13,173 nt of DNA from an uncultured Actinomycetes bacterium (GTDB lineage: Bacteria; Actinomycetota; Actinomycetes; S36-B12; UBA5976), in assembly GCA_903925705.1 (NCBI GenBank), contig CAIYGJ010000177.1, positions 1-13,173 of the forward strand. Reading direction: 5' to 3'. Below the pieces are notes generated by a model, which saw only the letters and a program-made list of their open reading frames with translations, searched no databases and had not been told where the DNA came from. Positions 1-7,024 of the stretch are shown here, one piece after another. The translations under genes were made by a program, and so were the position numbers. The first letter of the stretch is position 1, and every line of letters begins with the position of its first letter.

Positions 1-815
1 GGCATCAAGAGTGCTGGTAAGAAATCCTTGACCAACCAAACTCTTATTCCTTCAAGGCGCTTACTGCGTCTTTCGTAATCCCAAACCAACATCAAGATTC
101 CAAATGCAGCGGCGAAATAAACCCCACTCCATTTTGTTGCGCAGGCCAACCCAAGGGAAACAACCATGGCCCAGCGCCAGTTTTTAGAACTCCCGGAATT
201 GGCACAGTCTCGATCGATGATCAAAAATCCAAACGCACAAAGCACAAAAAATGACAATGAAGTATCGAGTAATGCGGTTCGACTCATAGCGATGTGCAAG
301 CCATCAATGGCAAGTAGCAATCCAGCTACGGTTCCGATGAAGTTTGAATTGGTAAGTCTGCGAGTGATTCGGGCAGTTAGTAGCACGCTCAAAATTCCTA
401 GAAGTGCCACTGCAATTCGCCAGCCAAATGGGGTTGCCCCAAAAATCGCTTCACCGCTAGCAATAACCCATTTCCCAACGGGAGGATGAACTATGTATGC
501 CGCAGCATCTGTGAAAATATTGGAAAAGTTATCACCACCACTTGCCAACAAAGTTGCGTCAGCACCTTCAATAACTTTACGTTCGTGGCCATAAGTCAAA
601 AGCGCTAGCGAATCTTTAACATAATAAGTTTCGTCAAAAATTATGGCGTGTGGCTGACCCAAAAAAGGCAGTCGTAATAATGCGGCTAATCCAGTTGCAG
701 CTAACGGACCACGCCAGCCAGACCAACCGCCCTCGGGCCTGGACTTTAGATCCAAGTCAAAAGGAGCGCGCTTCGATGGGACTTGGTGATCCTCGGTCGC
801 TTCAGTTGTCTCCAC
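1..815 (-). CDS. pmt: Protein O-mannosyltransferase (GT39 family), 5' part only
   Basis: This membrane glycosyltransferase moves mannose from polyprenyl-phosphomannose to Ser/Thr of exported proteins. About 271 codons are present; the frame stays open to base 1, so the C-terminal half lies outside the window. The start is GTG at 815-813, the first start codon after an in-frame TAA. Visible family features are the luminal acidic pair in DETYYVKD at about residues 61-68 (catalytic Asp/Glu region), VHPPVGKW at about 109-116, and IDGLHIAMSRTALLD followed by a hydrophobic segment. Several hydrophobic stretches fit a multi-spanning protein. The gene diverges from rsmI with 74 bp between starts, as pmt (Rv1002c) does beside the rsmI homologue in M. 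tuberculosis. A TACTTT box six bases before the GTG suggests a leaderless mRNA. Family assignment is confident; acceptor proteins are unknown. Confidence 0.93.
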   Translation of the reverse strand, partial: METTEATEDHQVPSKRAPFDLDLKSRPEGGWSGWRGPLAATGLAALLRLPFLGQPHAIIFDETYYVKDSLALLTYGHERKVIEGADATLLASGGDNFSNIFTDAAAYIVHPPVGKWVIASGEAIFGATPFGWRIAVALLGILSVLLTARITRRLTNSNFIGTVAGLLLAIDGLHIAMSRTALLDTSLSFFVLCAFGFLIIDRDCANSGSSKNWRWAMVVSLGLACATKWSGVYFAAAFGILMLVWDYERRSKRLEGIRVWLVKDFLPALLM

Positions 816-821
816 TGCTTA

Positions 822-827
822 AAAGTA
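822..827 (-). promoter_or_regulatory. -10 box of pmt (TACTTT, leaderless arrangement)
   Basis: Read on the minus strand, TACTTT is followed by six bases (TAAGCA) and then the GTG start. This is the TANNNT-N6-start spacing typical of actinobacterial leaderless transcripts. No Shine-Dalgarno sequence precedes the GTG. The transcription start is inferred, not seen. Confidence 0.5.
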
Positions 828-889
828 CAGGAGTTGATCTGGTTTAGGTAATGATTTAAAGCTTCCTAGATTTAGGGAATGATAGAGGA

Positions 890-1735
890 ATGTCAGGTCA
901 GCTTTTTCTTGCCGCAACTCCAATTGGAAATGTGGGTGATGCTTCGGCGCGACTACGAGAAATTCTGACAACAGCAAATGTGATTGCTGCCGAAGATTCC
1001 CGGCGAGCTCATAGATTGCTATCGGATCTTGGAATCACAACCCAGGCGCAAATTTGGTCGTTTTACGATGCGGTGGAAGAAGCGAAGAGTCCAGAACTAA
1101 TTGGTCGAGTGATCTCGGGCGAAACTGTTGTCATGATTTCTGATGCTGGAATGCCAAGTGTGAGCGATCCTGGATACCGGTTAGTGCAAGAAGCCATTTC
1201 CAAGAATGTAAAAGTTTCCGTTATCCCGGGTCCATCCGCTGTTCTGGCTGCCTTGGCAGTCAGTGGACTTCCCGTCGATCGCTTTTCGTTTGAAGGTTTC
1301 CTGCCGAGAAAGTCTGGTGAGCGCCGAACGCTGTGTGAAGCGTTGTTACACGAACAACGAACTATGGTTTTCTTTGAAGCCCCTCACCGCTTAGTTGATT
1401 CATTGGTTGACTTAGAGGCGGTCTTTGGGGCGGATCGGCAGGGCGTAATTTGCCGAGAACTAACCAAGACGTATGAAGAAGTAGTGCGTGGAACATTGGC
1501 AGAGTTAGTTGCTTGGAGTAATCGCGAGATTCTTGGGGAAATCACACTGGTAATTTCGGGAGCCGAGCCGTTAGCTGAAACCACTGCGCAGGATTGGGTT
1601 GGATTAGTTGCAACCCGGGTAGAAGTTGGTGAGACCCAGCGCGATGCCATTGCATCGGTAGCAAGAGAGCTGGGAGTTCCAAAGCGAGATGTTTATGACG
1701 CGGTTCTTGCTGATCAGCGCGAGCGAAAAAGTTAA
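890..1735 (+). CDS. rsmI: 16S rRNA (cytidine1402-2'-O)-methyltransferase RsmI
   Basis: RsmI methylates the ribose 2'-OH of C1402 in the 30S P site, using S-adenosylmethionine, and helps decoding fidelity. The 281-residue protein has the tetrapyrrole-methylase fold throughout: LAATPIGNVGD near residues 7-17, AAEDSRR at 33-39, the SAM-binding segment SDAGMPSVSDPG at 84-95, IPGPSA at 112-117 and FEGFLPRK at 134-141. Length is normal for the family. Because the first conserved motif begins at residue 7, the ATG at 890 is the only sensible start. An AGAGGA sequence at 884-889 abuts it directly, too close for a normal ribosome binding site. The gene diverges from pmt and is followed 25 bp later by metG on the same strand. 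Confidence 0.96.
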   Translation: MSGQLFLAATPIGNVGDASARLREILTTANVIAAEDSRRAHRLLSDLGITTQAQIWSFYDAVEEAKSPELIGRVISGETVVMISDAGMPSVSDPGYRLVQEAISKNVKVSVIPGPSAVLAALAVSGLPVDRFSFEGFLPRKSGERRTLCEALLHEQRTMVFFEAPHRLVDSLVDLEAVFGADRQGVICRELTKTYEEVVRGTLAELVAWSNREILGEITLVISGAEPLAETTAQDWVGLVATRVEVGETQRDAIASVARELGVPKRDVYDAVLADQRERKS

Positions 1736-1748
1736 TCCAGTTTCGCTC

Positions 1749-1754
1749 TAGACT
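1749..1754 (+). promoter_or_regulatory. -10 box of metG (TAGACT, leaderless arrangement)
   Basis: TAGACT lies six bases upstream of the metG ATG, inside the 25-bp gap after rsmI. No Shine-Dalgarno sequence is present. metG therefore probably has its own leaderless transcript besides any read-through from rsmI. No convincing -35 hexamer is visible. Confidence 0.55.
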
Positions 1755-1760
1755 TAACTC

Positions 1761-3368
1761 ATGACCAGCACCAAAGCGTTTTACCTAACAACGCCTATTT
1801 ATTATGTGAATGATGCGCCTCACATTGGACATGCATACACAACAGTTGCTGGCGACGTTATGACTCGTTGGCACCGAATGGCCGGGGAAAATGTTTGGTT
1901 CTTGACGGGAACTGATGAACATGGTCAAAAAGTTTTGCGCACAGCCGAGGCTAATAACGTTGAACCTCAACAATGGGCCGACAAACTAGTCGCAGATGCT
2001 TGGCTACCAGTCCTTGATGTAATTGATGCTGCCAATGATGATTTCATTCGCACTACCCAAGAACGTCACACCAAGCGGGTTCAAAGATTTTTATCCCAGC
2101 TCAAAGACGCTGGTCACATCTACGAAGGCTCCTACGAAGGTCCTTACTGTGTTGGCTGTGAAGAATTTAAACTCCCTGGAGATTTGATTGATGGCGAAGC
2201 CAATGCGGATGGGTCAGGTAAAGAAAAACTTTGCCCAATCCACTCCAAGCAAGTTGAGCAAGTGAGTGAAACCAATTACTTCTTTAAACTTTCGGCATAC
2301 GCAGATTCTTTGATCAAGCACTATGAAGCTAATCCACAAGCAATTCGCCCAGAGTCGGCATACAACGAAGTGATGTCGTTCTTGCGCTCTGGTCTTCAAG
2401 ACTTATCAATTTCCCGCTCTACATTCGACTGGGGAATTGAAGTGCCATGGGATCCATCCCAAGTTGTTTACGTTTGGTTTGATGCGCTACTGAATTACGC
2501 AACTGCAGTGGGTCTCGGAGATGAACCGGGCAGCGAGGGCGCAAAAAAGTTTGCTGAAACTTGGCCAGCAGATGTGCACTTAGTCGGCAAAGACATCCTG
2601 CGCTTCCATGCCGTAATTTGGCCAGCCATGCTTATGGCCGCTGACCTTCCGCTTCCTAAATGTGTCTTTGCACATGGCTGGTTGTTGGTGGGCGGCGAAA
2701 AAATGAGCAAAAGTAAGCTCACTGGAATTTCGCCACAAAGCATCGTGGATTTAATAGGTTCGGATGCATTCCGGTATTACTTCATGCGGGCGATTATCTT
2801 TGGCCAAGATGGATCCTTCTCCTGGGAAGATTTAGTTGCGCGCTACACCTCCGAATTAGCAAACGGACTTGGTAATTTAGCGAGCCGGGTACAGGCAATG
2901 GTTGTTAAGAATTTTGATGGCTTACTTCCAGCACCAGGTGAACTCACTTCGGCAGAAAAAGTCTTGACTGATCTTTTGGTAAAAACTTCAGCTCAGGCAG
3001 ATGTTTCGATCCGAGCGTTTGATTTCCAAACCGGCATCGTTGCAGTCAAGGAATTTATTGACGCGGTAAATCTCTATGTAACTGAGCAAGAGCCTTGGAC
3101 TTTGGCAAAGAAAGAAGATCCAGATAGCCGAATTCGCTTAGCGACAATTCTTTACACAGTTTGCGAATCATTGCGAGCCATTTCGATCTTGTACTCACCG
3201 ATCATGCCAAAAAGTATGGCCGCCCTTTGGAATGACATTGGTGCCGCCGAATCCGACAATGGACAAACATTTGCCGATGTGGCAACTTGGGGCCAACTAA
3301 AGCCTGGTGTAACCATCACGAAAAGTGAATCAATGTTTCCAAGAATTGAAGAACCGGAAACTATTTAA
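1761..3368 (+). CDS. metG: Methionyl-tRNA synthetase
   Basis: This cytosolic class I aminoacyl-tRNA synthetase charges tRNA-Met and initiator tRNA with methionine using ATP. The 535 residues contain the HIGH signature (PHIGHAY, residues 20-26), the methionine-pocket region GTDEHG (50-55), one zinc knuckle set (C130, C133, C158, H161), the KMSKS loop at 314-318 inside GGEKMSKSK, and a helical anticodon-binding domain ending near residue 500 with WTLAKKEDP. There is no C-terminal EMAP/Trbp111-like tRNA-binding extension, as in other short bacterial MetRS. The ATG at 1761 fits the N-terminal strand TTPIYYVND. The gene ends nine bases before the stop of the convergent acyltransferase gene, and no terminator hairpin with a T-run is visible between them. 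Confidence 0.98.
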   Translation: MTSTKAFYLTTPIYYVNDAPHIGHAYTTVAGDVMTRWHRMAGENVWFLTGTDEHGQKVLRTAEANNVEPQQWADKLVADAWLPVLDVIDAANDDFIRTTQERHTKRVQRFLSQLKDAGHIYEGSYEGPYCVGCEEFKLPGDLIDGEANADGSGKEKLCPIHSKQVEQVSETNYFFKLSAYADSLIKHYEANPQAIRPESAYNEVMSFLRSGLQDLSISRSTFDWGIEVPWDPSQVVYVWFDALLNYATAVGLGDEPGSEGAKKFAETWPADVHLVGKDILRFHAVIWPAMLMAADLPLPKCVFAHGWLLVGGEKMSKSKLTGISPQSIVDLIGSDAFRYYFMRAIIFGQDGSFSWEDLVARYTSELANGLGNLASRVQAMVVKNFDGLLPAPGELTSAEKVLTDLLVKTSAQADVSIRAFDFQTGIVAVKEFIDAVNLYVTEQEPWTLAKKEDPDSRIRLATILYTVCESLRAISILYSPIMPKSMAALWNDIGAAESDNGQTFADVATWGQLKPGVTITKSESMFPRIEEPETI

Positions 3369-3377
3369 GCCCGAAAC

Positions 3378-5207
3378 TTAAGGGCCATGAAGCGTGTCAT
3401 TAATTAAGTTTCCAAAAACCTCGGCGCCAGATTTAGTTAGATGCACACCGTCTGGTGCGAAGTATGCCTTGTGTCCTTTAGAAACTGCATTCCAATCGGC
3501 AAGCCGGGCATTTGGATATTGAGCGACTAGTTTTGCAATCATCTTGTTTGTTGGCTTCATCCAAACTCGTGGCACCCGAACATTGACAACAACAACTCGG
3601 TTACGATCGCTAAGTTCTTCCAAAATTGGTTTTAAGTCCGCTTCTCGGACAATTCCATTGGTGCCCATATGGATTACTACGTTGGGACCCAGTCTTGATT
3701 CCTCACGTCTTGCCCTAATGCGATCAGCAATCACTGCAGGTTGACGACTGACAGCTGCATCAATTGATACTTTTCCAAATATGCTCCGAAGGCTGTCTCT
3801 GGCACTTAGAACCACAGAATCACCAAAGACAACCGGCGCTATGTTGTTTTGAATTTCTTTACGAACTTGTTTTGCCTGCTGAGCACTGATTGTTGGAGTG
3901 ACTTCAGGGGCAACAACTGGTTTTGCTGCAGCTGTTGGATCTTCATCAATGGCAGTGATGCCACCAATTCCAGTTAGATTTCCAGCATCAGGAGTCGGAG
4001 CTCGATACATTCCAATCAAACTTGCCGTCAAGACCACAACCGTAACGGTAGACGTCAACAAGGTTTTAGTTTGTGGCCTCGGCACTCCGGCTGCTCGCCA
4101 GATTGCTAACCGAGAACCAATTGCACCTTTTCGAATCGGCATTTCAATAAATCGATACGACAAATCTGCAACTAGGAGAACGATTGCAACTTTGACGGCA
4201 AAAGCGATCGGTTCAGGCCATTGAATGTCAATGCCCGAACGCATCAATACAAAAATCGGCCAGTGCCAAAGATATATTCCATAGGATCGATCGCCAAACC
4301 ACTTAAGTATCGGGTTACCCAGCAATGTCCCAAACTTCAAACCTGGATGCGCGGCGACTATCACTAAGGTTGCGGTCAAGATCGATAAGACTAGAAAGCC
4401 TCCGCGATATAAAAATTCGTTCAACTCGCTGACAAATACGAAGAAATACAACAAGCCAGAAATGCTGAGCAGACCCAAGGCGTTCATCGCTGTGGCACGA
4501 TCTGGTGTTAAGCGCGTATTGAGTCGCTCGTTGCGCCAGAGTGCGGCTGCAGCACACCCAACTAATAACCCCATGGCGTGAGTGTCGGTTCCAAAATAAA
4601 CGCGGCTGGGATCATTTGGGATTGGAAAACCATTTGTATTCGAAAGGTGAATCATCCACGCCGTGGACGCAAGAGCCAGAATTGCGGAAGTCGTAAAAAT
4701 CTTTATTCGTGGGGATATGTTTCCAATCTTTACTTTGTAAAGTCCAATCAACATGATTGGCCAAATCACATAGAACTGCTCTTCAACTGAAAGTGACCAA
4801 AGATGTTGCAGCAGTGGTGGGCGAGAAATGTTTACAAAGTATGACTGTTCGAAAAATAGGTACGACCAATTCAGCACAAATGTGATTGCCCAAGGCAAGT
4901 CCCGACGGACATGGTAAGCCGCATCCAGCACAAGCAACCCAGAAACCAAAACGCTAAAAAACAGCACCAAGAAGAGAGCTGGCATCAGTCGACGAATGCG
5001 ACGAATGTAGAACTGAGCTCGATCTACTTTGTTAGTTCGGGTGAGTTCTTCGATTAACAGTGAAGTAATGAGAAATCCCGATAAAACGAAGAAAACATCG
5101 ACGCCTAGGAAGCCACCGACGAGAAGTGAAACATCAGCGTGGTAGATGATGACGGCCAGAACGGCGATGCCGCGTAAGCCATCAAGCCCTGGAAGTCGAC
5201 GATTCAC
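3378..5207 (-). CDS. Membrane acyltransferase (AT3/OafA-like) with C-terminal SGNH hydrolase-like domain
   Basis: This 609-residue protein joins an acyltransferase-3 membrane domain (about residues 5-360) to a linker and an extracytoplasmic SGNH domain (about 455-605). AT3 features are LDGLRGIAVLAVIIYH with the conserved His at 23, GVDVFFVLSGFLIT (35-48), HLWSLSVEEQFY (135-146) and YGIYLWHWPIF (309-319), with many hydrophobic segments between. A further hydrophobic segment (about 383-400) leads to a Pro/Ala/Thr-rich linker. The SGNH part has GDS (462-464), GTN (515-517) and DGVH (586-589), so the Ser, Asn and Asp/His blocks look intact. Such fusions usually O-acylate cell-surface glycans or peptidoglycan; the substrate here is unknown. 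GTG at 5207 is preceded by AAGGG with 7-nt spacing and by an in-frame TAA. The gene separates metG from tatD. Confidence 0.93.
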   Translation of the reverse strand: MNRRLPGLDGLRGIAVLAVIIYHADVSLLVGGFLGVDVFFVLSGFLITSLLIEELTRTNKVDRAQFYIRRIRRLMPALFLVLFFSVLVSGLLVLDAAYHVRRDLPWAITFVLNWSYLFFEQSYFVNISRPPLLQHLWSLSVEEQFYVIWPIMLIGLYKVKIGNISPRIKIFTTSAILALASTAWMIHLSNTNGFPIPNDPSRVYFGTDTHAMGLLVGCAAAALWRNERLNTRLTPDRATAMNALGLLSISGLLYFFVFVSELNEFLYRGGFLVLSILTATLVIVAAHPGLKFGTLLGNPILKWFGDRSYGIYLWHWPIFVLMRSGIDIQWPEPIAFAVKVAIVLLVADLSYRFIEMPIRKGAIGSRLAIWRAAGVPRPQTKTLLTSTVTVVVLTASLIGMYRAPTPDAGNLTGIGGITAIDEDPTAAAKPVVAPEVTPTISAQQAKQVRKEIQNNIAPVVFGDSVVLSARDSLRSIFGKVSIDAAVSRQPAVIADRIRARREESRLGPNVVIHMGTNGIVREADLKPILEELSDRNRVVVVNVRVPRVWMKPTNKMIAKLVAQYPNARLADWNAVSKGHKAYFAPDGVHLTKSGAEVFGNLINDTLHGP

Positions 5208-5252
5208 TTATTTGCCCTTGCAATAAAACTGGGCAACCCCGTTTCTGCCCTG

Positions 5253-5268
5253 TAACCAGACTAGGTTA
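5253..5268. promoter_or_regulatory. Inverted repeat TAACC-N6-GGTTA in the acyltransferase/tatD divergent region
   Basis: TAACC at 5253-5257 and GGTTA at 5264-5268 are perfect inverted arms around six bases, within the 85 bp between the two divergent starts. The right arm ends 12 bp before the proposed tatD -10 box. It could be an operator, but five-base arms also arise by chance. Confidence 0.25.
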
Positions 5269-5280
5269 TCGAGTCGTCGG

Positions 5281-5286
5281 TAACGT
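5281..5286 (+). promoter_or_regulatory. -10 box of tatD (TAACGT, leaderless arrangement)
   Basis: TAACGT is followed by six bases and GTG at 5293. If transcription starts at 5293, the AGGAG at 5289-5293 lies outside the mRNA and cannot serve the alternative downstream GTG at 5302. This box therefore decides between the two possible starts. Confidence 0.45.
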
Positions 5287-5292
5287 ATAGGA

Positions 5293-6114
5293 GTGAGTGC
5301 AGTGAAGTTGCCGTTGCCATTGGCCGGTCCAGTAGTAGATACGCATTGCCATATGGATGTCAGTTTTGATGATGAATTCGTTTTACCTGATGTTAATGAT
5401 GCGATGGCGGCAGCCAAATCTGTAAATGTCACCAAAGTGATTCAAGTCGGATGTGACGTTTCAAGTTCCAGATGGGCAGCCAAGACGGCATTAGAGCACC
5501 CCGATGTTTGGGCAACCGTGGCACTGCACCCAAATGCTGCCGCCCACGATCCGGATTTAGAAAACTCGTTGATTGCCATTGCTGAACTCGCGAAATTGCC
5601 GCAAGTTCGTGGAATTGGTGAGACTGGACTGGATTATTACCGAACCGAGGAATCTCAAGCTGCAGCCCAACACGTTTCATTTCGCGCACACATTGACATT
5701 GCCCGAGACGCTAGAAAGCCAGTAATAATTCATGATCGTGATGCACATAAAGATGTAATCGAGACCTTGGAGACTTATGGCGCTCCTGATACCGTCGTTT
5801 TTCACTGCTTCTCTGGGGACGCTGAAATGGCACAGGTGTGTGCCCAGGCTGGGTGGTACATGTCTATTCCGGGAGTCGTTACTTTCAAGAATGCCCAGCA
5901 ATTACGTGATGCGGTCTTGCAGATACCTGATCACTTACTTCTCGTGGAAACTGACTCACCATTTTTAACTCCGGCGCCGAACCGAGGTCTAGCCAATGCC
6001 TCAACAAACATCCCATGGACAGTTCGGGCAATTTGCGAGGTTCGAGGGCAATCTGAGCAAGAAATTTGTGAACTTCTTTTTTCAAACGCTGCAAGGGTTT
6101 TTGGACCTTTTTGA
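5293..6114 (+). CDS. tatD: TatD-family metal-dependent deoxyribonuclease
   Basis: TatD proteins are TIM-barrel amidohydrolase-like nucleases (3'-5' exonuclease activity in E. coli TatD). All expected metal ligands are visible: H18 and H20 in DTHCHMD, E110 in GIGETGLDYYR, H147 in VIIHDRDAH, H171 in VFHCFSGD and D221 in LVETDSPFL. The later P-x-RG motif appears as APNRG (228-232). At 273 residues the length is normal. Two starts are possible. GTG 5293 has TAACGT six bases upstream and fits a leaderless mRNA. GTG 5302 has AGGAG eight bases upstream and would give 270 residues. I prefer 5293 because the leaderless spacing recurs at neighbouring genes. tatD heads the cluster tatD, G5-transglycosylase, rsmA, ispE; the tatD-rpfB-ksgA-ispE order is a known actinobacterial arrangement. 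Confidence 0.94.
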   Translation: MSAVKLPLPLAGPVVDTHCHMDVSFDDEFVLPDVNDAMAAAKSVNVTKVIQVGCDVSSSRWAAKTALEHPDVWATVALHPNAAAHDPDLENSLIAIAELAKLPQVRGIGETGLDYYRTEESQAAAQHVSFRAHIDIARDARKPVIIHDRDAHKDVIETLETYGAPDTVVFHCFSGDAEMAQVCAQAGWYMSIPGVVTFKNAQQLRDAVLQIPDHLLLVETDSPFLTPAPNRGLANASTNIPWTVRAICEVRGQSEQEICELLFSNAARVFGPF

Positions 6115-6117
6115 CAA

Positions 6118-6151
6118 ATCCGAACTTGCCTTTATGGGGGAGGTTCGGGAT
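6118..6151. promoter_or_regulatory. Hairpin-forming inverted repeat upstream of the G5-transglycosylase gene
   Basis: Bases 6118-6125 can pair with 6143-6151: ATCCGAAC against GTTCGGGAT, leaving one bulged G. Two more pairs (6126/6142 and 6127/6141) extend the stem. It starts four bases after the tatD stop but has no T-run, so it is not a standard terminator. The right arm abuts a TAACGT box at 6151-6156 that could be the -10 of the next gene, so a protein-binding operator is an alternative reading. Confidence 0.4.
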
Positions 6152-6156
6152 AACGT
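6151..6156 (+). promoter_or_regulatory. Possible -10 box (TAACGT) for the G5-transglycosylase gene
   Basis: This is the same hexamer as the proposed tatD -10 box. TTGCCT at 6126-6131 is a weak -35 candidate with 19-nt spacing. It would give a leader of about 47 nt carrying two CAAAGCG copies (6185-6191 and 6195-6201), ten bases apart, and a purine-rich GGGGAA ribosome binding site at 6201-6206. Confidence 0.3.
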
Positions 6157-6209
6157 GGAGTTTCTGCTCAATTTATTGAACTGACAAAGCGAAGCAAAGC
6201 GGGGAAGTT

Positions 6210-7013
6210 ATGACACAACGTGGTCGCCATCGTGCGCCTGGTCGTCATGCGCGCCCAAAAAGTCGTAATGTTCCGCTCACTTCAGCGATAGTCGCAGGTG
6301 CTGCCGTATTGCTAACTGGTGGAATAACTGCTGCCAATAGCAGCGAACAAGCACCGCCGTATGTTGATGCGGCCGCATTGGCCATTGAGTCGACAATTTC
6401 ATATGACGTTAGGGACAACGATTTAACTAACCAAATAGTTACTGAAAAGTCCGAAGTTGATTTCACTAGCTCTGTAACCGAAGATCCAGCTATTGCAGCA
6501 GGTGTGGAAATCGTCAAGAAGCCTGGCAAAAAAGGTTCAGCCGATATTACTTACAGAGTTAAGTCGATTGACGGCAAGGAAGTTTCTCGCGTTGAAATCA
6601 GTCGAGTTGTAGCCAAAGAGCCAGTTGCAGCGGTTGTGGTGCGCGGCACTGGAGATCCAGATGAAATTGCGGTAGCGCTTTCTACGGCCGAAGATAAAAC
6701 TGGAACAAAATCTGGAAACAAAGAATATGCAAAACTTTGGATCAATCAAAAGTATGGCTGGGGAGATAAGCAATTCGCTTGCCTAGAAACTTTGTGGTTC
6801 AAAGAAAGCAATTGGAATCACAAGGCGACAAATTCATCTTCAGGCGCATATGGAATCCCACAGAGTTTGCCAGGTCGAAAGATGGCAACTTTTGGTGACG
6901 ACTGGAAAACAAATCCAGCAACCCAAATCAAATGGGGTGCGAACTACATCGAGGATCGTTATGACACACCTTGTGGCGCATTAGATTTCTTTCACGTTCG
7001 TAACTGGTACTAA
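6210..7013 (+). CDS. Secreted G5-domain protein with SLT-type lytic transglycosylase domain (in the rpfB position)
   Basis: This is a predicted exported peptidoglycan-cleaving enzyme. A basic N-terminus (about 1-20) and a hydrophobic stretch (21-42) look like a signal peptide or anchor. Residues about 79-147 resemble a G5 domain, with EDPAIAAGVE, a KKPGKKG turn, DGKEVSR and a final EPVAAVVVRGT. A linker leads to a lysozyme-like domain at about 184-267. That domain has FKESNWN with putative catalytic E199, SGAYGIPQ (211-218), the segment around W232 and Q239, WGANYI, and a closing NWY. C191 and C255 could form a disulfide. The position between tatD and rsmA is that of rpfB, but the RpfB DUF348 repeats are missing and the catalytic domain is SLT-like instead of the compact Rpf domain. 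The role is probably cell-wall remodelling during growth or division. Confidence 0.88.
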   Translation: MTQRGRHRAPGRHARPKSRNVPLTSAIVAGAAVLLTGGITAANSSEQAPPYVDAAALAIESTISYDVRDNDLTNQIVTEKSEVDFTSSVTEDPAIAAGVEIVKKPGKKGSADITYRVKSIDGKEVSRVEISRVVAKEPVAAVVVRGTGDPDEIAVALSTAEDKTGTKSGNKEYAKLWINQKYGWGDKQFACLETLWFKESNWNHKATNSSSGAYGIPQSLPGRKMATFGDDWKTNPATQIKWGANYIEDRYDTPCGALDFFHVRNWY

Positions 7014-7024
7014 AAATTTCTTAA

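Noticed and set aside
166..847. Plus-strand reading frames of 107 and 65 codons at the left edge
   Set aside because: They lie antisense to the clear O-mannosyltransferase frame, which carries family motifs along its whole length; the plus-strand products match nothing I recognise.
3365..3381. TTAAG...CTTAA hairpin between metG and the acyltransferase gene
   Set aside because: Only five A/T-rich pairs with no T-run, mostly made of the two stop-codon regions; too weak to call a terminator.
3898..4224. 108-codon plus-strand frame inside the acyltransferase gene
   Set aside because: It is antisense to a protein with intact domains and has no ribosome binding site or recognisable motif.
6115..6209. 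c-di-AMP (ydaO) riboswitch in front of the cell-wall hydrolase, as seen before rpf genes in some actinobacteria
   Set aside because: The gap is only 95 bp, shorter than the motif, and I see none of its conserved segments.
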